Shown: in pieces, positions 57,331 through 64,000 of the stretch | Layout: every line of letters starts with the position of its first letter | How positions within the stretch are numbered: the stretch's first letter is position 1 | Origin: Euphorbia lathyris | Taxonomy: Eukaryota > Streptophyta > Magnoliopsida > Malpighiales > Euphorbiaceae | NCBI RefSeq assembly: GCF_963576675.1 | Contig: NC_088914.1 | Coordinates: 79,234,441 to 79,298,440 of the forward strand | Length of the DNA: 64,000 nucleotides | Direction of reading: 5' to 3' | Notes under the pieces: model-generated | Databases searched by the model: none | What the model was told of the DNA's origin: nothing | What the model saw: only the letters and a program-made list of their open reading frames with translations | Program-made: the position numbers and the translations under genes

Positions 57331-57872
57331 ATGACTGCAACAAGCAACAACTCATTCAGACCACTCCTGGAAAAGGAAAAACTTTCAGGGACTGATTTCC
57401 TTGACTGTCCTATAAACTCACAAAAGGTTTGTAGACACGAGTGGAAGGAATTTGTACTGACTGCTACCTTACCAGCCAATAAAGGGAACATACCTAAGGG
57501 AAAGGCCAAGTCCAAGTCTAAGGCGAACGCCCAGAAGGCCAAGTCAAAGACAAGGAAGGTGCAGCTCCTAAAGGTAGGTTGGCCTCGGCAGATGATATCT
57601 GTCATGAGTGTAATGAGAAGGGACACTGGAAGAACGTGTGTCCAAAGCTAAGGGAGAAACAGAAGGCTAAAGCTTCTGGTTCTGGCATTTATGTCGTTGA
57701 GATAAATCTGGCTATTTCTACATCTTGGGTTTTAGACACTGGATGTAGTACTCACATTTGTTCAAATGTGCAGGGACTGAGAAATAGGAGATTGTTAGGA
57801 TCTGGTGAAGTGGATCTTCGAGTCGGCAATGGTGCTCGTGTAGAGGCTTGGAGATCAGAGATTACACTTTAG
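57331..57872 (+). pseudogene. Copia gag remnant and protease
   Basis: ATG 57331 starts a normal-looking gag N-terminus (FRPLLEKEKLSGTDFLD), but within about 35 residues it passes into the Lys-rich region that normally precedes the zinc knuckle, so the central gag, roughly 200 residues, has been deleted. A frame break follows. In the next frame (57579 on) are the knuckle CHECNEKGHWKNVC and the protease motif WVLDTGCSTHIC. It ends in a stop after another shift near 57850. Confidence 0.8.
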
Positions 57873-59077
57873 AGATGCCTACTGGTTTAGTTTTAGAACT
57901 TAGAGATTGTTGTTTTGTACCTGCAATGCGCAGGAACATTATCTCAGTTTCTATGTTGGATGTTTCCGGTTTTAATTTTAATATTGGACGTGGTAGGATT
58001 TCTATACATCGTGGCAATATTGTTTATGGAACCGCATTTCTAGAAAATGGTTTGTATATCCTTGATCTAAAACGTAGTGAATCAATCTATAACATAAACG
58101 CTAAAAGGATTAAGACTAATGAACTGAATCCTACATATATCTGGCACTGTCGTCTTGGCCACATAAATGAGAAACGCATAACTAGGCTTCACTCTAGTGG
58201 AGCGCTAGGGTCATTTGACATGCAGTCTTATGACACGTGTGAATCTTATTTAAGAGGGAAGATGACAAAGTCGCCTTTCACCAAAACTGGTGTAAAGGCC
58301 ACGGAGCTATTGGAGCTGATACACTCAGATGTATGCGGTCCAATGAGCACTAGTGCTAGATCTGGTTTTCTGTACTTTGTTACCTTCACAGATGACTATA
58401 GCCGATACGGGTATGTGTATCTGATGAAACATAAATCTGAAACTCTTTTGAGATTCAAAGATTTTAAAAATGAAGTAGAAAATCAACTTGGCAAGAAAGT
58501 AAAAGTGCTCGGGTCTGATAGAGGGGGCGAATACTGGAGCCAAGAGTTTGTCTCATTCTTGAGAGAGTGTGGGATTGTTTCCCAACTCACTCCTCATGGT
58601 ACACCCCAATGGAATGGAGTGTCAGAAAGGAGGAATAGGACCCTGCTCGACATGGTCCGCTCAATGATGAGTCAAGCTTCTCTCCCTATCTCCTTTTGGG
58701 GATTTGCTTTGGAAACTGCTGCTCATATAATTAATAATACACCGAGCAAGGAAGTTAAAGGAACACCATATGAATTATGGACGGGCCGAAAGCCCAACGT
58801 TTCCTTCATGAAGATTTGGGGTTGTGATGCACATGTCAAGAAATTGATAAGTGGCAAACTAGAGTCCGAATCTGTCAAATGCCAGTTCGTGGGTTACCCT
58901 AAGGAAACTAAGGGTTATTACTTCTACAACCCAGCCGAGAATAAAACATTCGTGGCTAGGCTTGCAGTCTTTTTGGAAAAGGAATTCCTTTCCAAAGTAG
59001 ACAGTGGGAGCAATATTGATCTCACTGAGATCAAGACTCACCGACTCCTGCAGCAGATGCTGAGGATGCTTAGGTAA
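57848..59077 (+). pseudogene. Copia integrase
   Basis: 409 codons. GAG-pre-integrase zinc site: RLGH present, but the CXXC pair reads CESY, so one zinc ligand is replaced. Catalytic D (IHSDVCGPM), D (GSDRGGEYW) and E (NGVSERRNRT) are present. Ends near 59077 by a frameshift before RT. Confidence 0.85.
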
Positions 59078-59082
59078 CTGAT

Positions 59083-60315
59083 TTAGGTCCTCAAGAAATT
59101 GAGGAGGCTGAACCAGTTACACAGGAACCTAGAAGGTTTAATAGGACACATCATCAGCCCAAGAGGTACGGCTTTGTCGTGACTGATGATGGGGACATAA
59201 TGGTCGATGACCAGGATGAGCCCAAGACCTATCAAGAGGCTATTGAAATCCCACAATCAGATCAATTGTGTAAAGCTATGGAGGCTGAAATGCAGTCTAT
59301 GCATGATAACCAAGTGTGGAACTTGGTGGATCCACCTCCGGGTGTTAAAACGATTGGCTGCAAGTGGTGTTTCAAATTAAAAGCCGATAACACCTTCAAG
59401 GGGCGACTGGTGGCAAAAGGTTATAGACAAATCCAAGGAATTGACTATGATGAAACCTTTTCACCAGTTGCTATGTTCAAATCCATTAGGATAGTACTGG
59501 CCATAGCTGCATGGTATAACTATGAGGTATGGCAGATGGATGTTAAAATCGCTTTCCTGAATGGGAAGTTACTGGAGGATGTCTACATGACACAACCAGA
59601 GGGTTTTATCGATCCGAAGTATCCTAACCGAGTATGTAAGCTTCAAAGATCCATTTATGGATTGAAGCAAGCATCTAGGTCTTGGAATCAGAGATTTAAT
59701 GAAGCCATAACTGAATATGGTTTCGTGCAGAATCCCGATGAACCCTGTGTGTATATGAAATTCAGTGGGAGCATATCCACTTTCCTGATATTGTATGTCG
59801 ATGACATACTACTCATTGGAGGTGATATACCAACACTGCAAGGCGTAAAGTAGTGGTTGAGTAAATGCTTTGCAATGAAAGACTTAGGAGAAGCCAAAAC
59901 GATCTTAGGGATCAGGATCTACAGAGATAGATCCAACAGACTTCTAGGCTTGAGTCAGGCAACGTACATAGACAAAGTTCTTAGAAGATTCAGCATGGAC
60001 CAAGCTAAGAAAGGATTCATGCCTATGCGCCATGGGTTGAAACTTGGTAAGAAAGATTGTCCTCAGACAAAGCAGGACAGAGAGAACATGGAAAAGGTCC
60101 CATATGCGTCAGCTATAGGATCTATCATGTACTCTATGTTATGTATAAGGCTAGATGTTGCATTTGCACTTAGCATGACTAGCCGGTACCAGTCAGATCC
60201 CGACGAGGAGCACTGGAAGGCAGTTAAGGCTATCCTAAAGTACCTTAAGCGTATCAAGGATCTCTTTTTTAGTTTTTGGTGGGCAAGAGGAGCTGGCAGT
60301 ATCAGGTTACACTGA
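59083..60315 (+). pseudogene. Copia reverse transcriptase
   Basis: Two in-phase frames (59179-59853 and 59857-60315) separated by TAG 59851-59853. Motifs: RLVAKGYRQIQGIDYDETFSPVA, then WQMDVKIAFLNG, then LYVDDILL near 59791-59815. The frame leaves homology at a T run near 60268 (ctcttttttag), an indel, and RNase H continues in another frame. Confidence 0.85.
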
Positions 60316-60784
60316 TGCAAGTTTCGAGACTGATGAGGACCAGAAACAATCACAGTCTGGTTATGTTTTTCTCATGAATGGCGGTGCCATTAGTTGGAGA
60401 TCCTCAAAGCAGCCTACCATTACCGATTCTACAACGGAAGCTGAGTACATAGCTGCATGTGACGCTACAAAGGAAGCAGTTTGGATCAAGAAGTTCATAA
60501 CTGACTTAGGTGTAGTTCCTACTATCCTAGGTGCAGTTGATGTTTTCTGTGATAACAACGGTGCCATAGCACAAGCACTCGAGCCCCGATCACACAAGAG
60601 ATCCAAACATGTACTTAGAAAGTTTCACCTCATCCGGGAGATCCAGGCGACAAGTGACATTACATTACAGAGAGTTGACACCGAGAATAATGTCGCAGAT
60701 CCGTTTACCAAGGCACTTGAACAGCGCCTACATGATGGTCATACTAGATCTATAGGGATTAGGGCAATGCCTGCTTGGAACTAG
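60285..60784 (+). pseudogene. Copia RNase H
   Basis: Reads [38 protein letters not shown] and KHVLRKFHLIRE, covering the copia RNase H acidic residues, and stops TAG at 60782-60784, 14 bp before the 3' LTR. Confidence 0.85.
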
Positions 60785-60798
60785 TCCAAGTGGGAGAC

Positions 60799-62492
60799 TG
60801 TTGGTGTGCCCTAGTTCTTAGGCATTGGTTCATGTATATTGTATTATGCTTTTTGATTATTCTTGCATAAATACACTATTTGTGTTACATTAATAAAGGC
60901 ATTAATCTAGTTCATTTATATCTTGTGCTATAATATGAATAGAGAATCCATTGATTGATAATCGTAAAACCATATCCCAAGTCTATTCTGTCATGGGAAT
61001 GATTAGGACCACAGACTTGTATATTCGACGACTGTATGGTAGTAATTGATACTAGCCATAACACTTGATAAGTCAGTTGTGAATATGGGTACATGTTGTA
61101 TACATATGACTAGATCGACCCGCCTGAGAAAACTACATGGTGGTTGTGTCATTAGTTTTCTTAAGTAGGTCTCTAACTGTCTTCAGACCAGATTTCATTA
61201 TAATATTAATGTGGGATCCGGTTCACTTTGACATACGCCCAACAGGTCTATAACAGGATGCTAAATACGGGTATGATTGGGTGAACAAGTGAACACGTTG
61301 GTATTGATAGTGAAGTGATGGAATTACCACTCATGTAATAGTGAGATGATATCACAGGCCACTTGATAAGTAAGATTGATAAGTGTGTGGCCACACCCTA
61401 ATAAGTAGTTTACTTATCTGATTCATTAATCTACTTAAGATCAAGAAACATCATAAACATCAGAGATGATGACAGCCGCCATGCCTCTAGTTTATAATAT
61501 CGATATCAAATGGTAAAAGACGTTGAGAGATAACTACAGGGTCTCTGCATCTTTAGACTACCGAAACTCTGTCTTAGTTAGGCGCAGTAATGGTTTGCTA
61601 GAACCCACTTACTGACTGTGGGCCATAAGCCCACTGCTAGCTAAGGACAGTCCCATAGGATCGTGCACATCGAACATCTGAGTTAGAACTTATAGAACGG
61701 TACACTGGAGAGATGAAATTAATTAATTGATTGACAGTAAAATGTCAAGGTAATTAATTAGTGGTTGATTAATTGATTAATTGATACTTTGTATCAAGGT
61801 AATTAATTAATGAATTTAGGAGTTGAGTATTTAATTGATTAATTAGTTTGCGGAATGTAATTAATTAATTTGTAAATTAATAAAATTGCATTCGGTGAAC
61901 AATTAATTAAAATTAATACGTCAATTTATTAATTAGTGTTGTTTATTTAATTGGGGTGATTAAATTTAATCTAATTATAACTAATTGCATAAAATAAATA
62001 CTATTGGTATTTATTTAAGTGATTAGATTAGGATTGGATTAGTTTTGTAATTAACCAATTAACTCTAAACCTAGTTGGATTAGGAATACACTATATATAT
62101 AAATTGAACTCCCTAACCCTAATTAACCAAAATTGAAATTCGGCCACCATATGCTACATACATTGAAATATTTCGGCCACCACTTTGAGAAAGTGGAGAG
62201 ATCTTTTGGCAAATATCACAATCTCTCCCGTTCTTCGTTCGTTCTTCGGCTAGCACCGGTTTTAGCTCGATAGCTGTTCGTGCACCTGACTACGGAGATC
62301 TTACTACTTTGTGGATTCTTCAGCCGTCTCTAGAAGAGACAATCCGGGTAAGTTTTTACCCTTAAATGGATCCAAAAGGTTTTATTCAATCAATGGTTAA
62401 CGGACAAAGATCAAACTAAAAGGGATTAAAAATAAATTTTAAACCGCAATTCCGCTGCGCTACAGTTGATTAACTGGCTATAATTCCTAACA
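60799..62492 (+). repeat. 3' LTR of the copia element
   Basis: 1694 bp, TGTTGGTGTGCCC...TTCCTAACA. Full-length version with TATA box at 62091-62103 (ctatatatataaa). Confidence 0.93.
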
Positions 62493-62514
62493 GTCTGATG
62501 GTGCAGGAAAGTGC

Positions 62515-62690
62515 CGTGTCGCGATCGAGAATTTCAAATTCGCGGTCGCGGCACGCTGATTTCTTACGAAAATCAGGTGTCGAAACCCATGTTTCCGATT
62601 CTCGGCCGAGAATTTAAATTCTCGGTAAGTTCAGAAAATTCCCTACCTCTTTGGTTAATTCTGAAAATGTGAATTCTCAACTGAGAATCA
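62515..62690. promoter_or_regulatory. Palindrome cassette downstream of Athila integrase
   Basis: cgatcgagaattt and aaattcgcggtcgcggcacgc, then ctcggccgagaatttaaatt followed by ctcgg, then gaattctcaactgagaatc: three nested inverted-repeat motifs within 175 bp. Homologous to 49800-49945 and similar to 44865-45005. Confidence 0.6.
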
Positions 62691-62915
62691 CTAATTTTCT
62701 CCAAAAACGTACTAAAAGCCTAAAAATAAAATAAAATCATGACTTAAACATATTTTTATGCATCTAAATTTTAATATAAAGTCTATTAATAATTAAAAAT
62801 CATAAAATTGGCATGTGTAAAATTTAACTAAATTAAAAATCATTCAAACATACTAAAACTAACAAAACGAAATTAAATTAAATAAATAAATAAAATACAT
62901 TAAATCTAAATGAAC

Positions 62916-64000
62916 TTAATTGTCAGAAAAATGCGTTACAAACACAATTTTTTCGTTTGAAACATTTTCGTAATAGATTTTACATCTATTACCGCTAACT
63001 TTAAAGCGAACTCCGTTAGGTCCTTCAAGTTCTAAGGAGCCATAATCAGATACATGGAGGACTAGATATGGTCATGTCCATCTGGACTTAAGTTTACCTG
63101 GAAATAAACGGAGCCGTTAATTAAATAGCAGCACTTTGTCCCCTATTTTAAAGCTTTTGACTTTAATCTTGGCGTCGTGCCATTTTTTCACTTTTTCTTT
63201 ATATATTTTCGCATTTTCGTAAGATAAATGACGTAATTCGTCTAACTCATTTAAGTCGAGCAAACGTTTCTTACCTGCTTGTTGTAAATCAAAGTTAAGT
63301 TCCCGAATAGCCCAATAGGCTTTGTGTTCTAATTCGACTGGCAAATGACACGGCTTCCCATACACTAGGCGGTATGGAGTCATTCCTATTGGTGTTTTAA
63401 ATGCAGTACGGTATGCCCATAATGCATTGTTTAGTTTATAAGACCAATCTTTTCTTGAAGATGAAACTGTTTTTTCTAGGATCCATTTGAGTTCTCTATT
63501 TGATATTTCTCCCTGACCATTCGACTGAGGATGGTATGGCGTTGACACGTGGTGGCGTACTCCATATTTTTTCATAAGTATATCAAAACTTTGGTTTATA
63601 AAATGGGTACCGCCATCACTAACGATGACTCTAGGACAACCAAATCTACAAAATATATCGTCAAGAAAACCAACAACAACTTTAGAATCGTTTGTCGGGG
63701 TTGCAGTTGCTTCAACCCACTTTGAAACATAATCTACGACGACTAATATGTAAGTTTTACCATTAGAAGGAGGAAAAGGTCCCATGAAATCTATTCCCCA
63801 CATGTCGAATACGTCAATTTCTAATATGTTTGTGAGGGGCATCTCATCTTTTCTACCTAAATTTCCCGTTCTTTGGCATTTGTCACAACGAGTAATAAAT
63901 GAATGGACAACTTTAAACAATGTAGGCCAAAAGAATCCACATTCAAATATCCTGGCTACTGTCTTACTAACGCCGTTATGTCCTCCATATGAGCTAGAAT
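62916..64000 (-). pseudogene. Athila-type integrase, C-terminal part of pol
   Basis: Open on - from the right edge. Zinc-finger region ([28 protein letters not shown]), catalytic D (WGIDFMGPF), D (IVSDGGTHF) and E ([12 protein letters not shown]) are present. A TAA at 63119-63117 interrupts it. The frame continues in phase with the family's C-terminal sequence (LRLFPGKLKSRW, a TGA, then LELEGPNGVRFKV) to TAA 62918-62916. So the C-terminus carries two nonsense codons. RT and protease lie right of the window. Confidence 0.85.

Larger units (their letters stand above)
51752..62492 (+). mobile_element. Ty1/copia retrotransposon, decayed, in the Athila element
   Basis: Two related LTRs (51752-55592 including an insertion, and 60799-62492), primer-binding site, gag-PR-INT-RT-RH order on +, polypurine tract ccaagtgggagac, and target duplication gtctg (51747-51751 and 62493-62497). 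Coding frames are broken at many places and most of gag is deleted. Lineage not assigned; the integrase resembles the Angela/Tork/TAR assemblage. Confidence 0.93.
45249..64000 (-). mobile_element. Athila-type Ty3/gypsy element, 5' part outside window
   Basis: On -: integrase (from the right edge to 62916), a promoter-like spacer, additional ORF A (51486-50539), additional ORF B (49490-48274), polypurine tract (46864-46849) and 3' LTR (46848 to about 45249). The integrase style ([24 protein letters not shown]) and ATHILA ORF-1-type proteins downstream of pol identify the lineage. The element was split by a copia insertion at gtctg (51747-51751 and 62493-62497). Confidence 0.8.

Overview
This is a transposon-dense stretch of a flowering-plant nuclear genome, probably a eudicot (inference). 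Everything recognisable is LTR-retrotransposon: Ty3/gypsy Tat-lineage elements with a second, archaeal-type RNase H, Athila-lineage elements, Ty1/copia elements including a SIRE-type one, and a short gag-only (TR-GAG) family. I see no rRNA, tRNA, CRISPR or ordinary host housekeeping gene. Most reading frames carry one or a few stops or frameshifts, so nearly all copies are decaying.

Layout. 1-13.5 kb: 3' three quarters of a Tat element on +: protease, RT/RNase H/aRNH/integrase, a hairpin-rich 3' tail, an antisense six-exon plant-mobile-domain (PMD) gene at 8306-5252, a 39-bp tandem array and a 3 kb 3' LTR. 13.5-19.25 kb: SIRE-type copia on -, truncated at both ends, with an extra ORF downstream of pol. 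19.25-37.44 kb: a nest of TR-GAG elements. A 3'-half copy lies at 19.25-20.96. A solo LTR (22030-37441) has been split by a complete TR-GAG (22076-26696, -) and by a complete 9.6 kb Tat element (27566-37170, +) that carries its own antisense three-exon gene. 37.7-41.7 kb: 3' LTR, polypurine tract and antisense PMD gene of a third, minus-oriented Tat-like element, cut by a solo copia LTR (39860-41166) and by a copia 3' LTR (41707-43684). 43.7-45.1 kb: an unassigned LTR-like block. 45.25 kb to the right edge: an Athila-type element on - with 3' LTR, two paralogous additional ORFs each with its own TATA box, and integrase. It is interrupted by a copia element (51752-62492), whose 5' LTR itself holds a solo gypsy LTR (52589-54894).

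Target-site duplications read directly from the sequence (gtctg, ccact, caaat, atttg, ccaag, and a 4-bp gtag) fix most of the nesting order.

The most interesting feature is that three separate elements carry an intron-containing gene on the strand opposite to gag-pol. Each starts near the 3' LTR and reads towards pol. Two encode PMD proteins and one a different putative gypsy-type transposon domain. Splice junctions inferred by eye join in phase for almost every exon. A second theme is clustered palindromes 70-300 bp upstream of TATA boxes, in LTRs and in front of the Athila extra ORFs.
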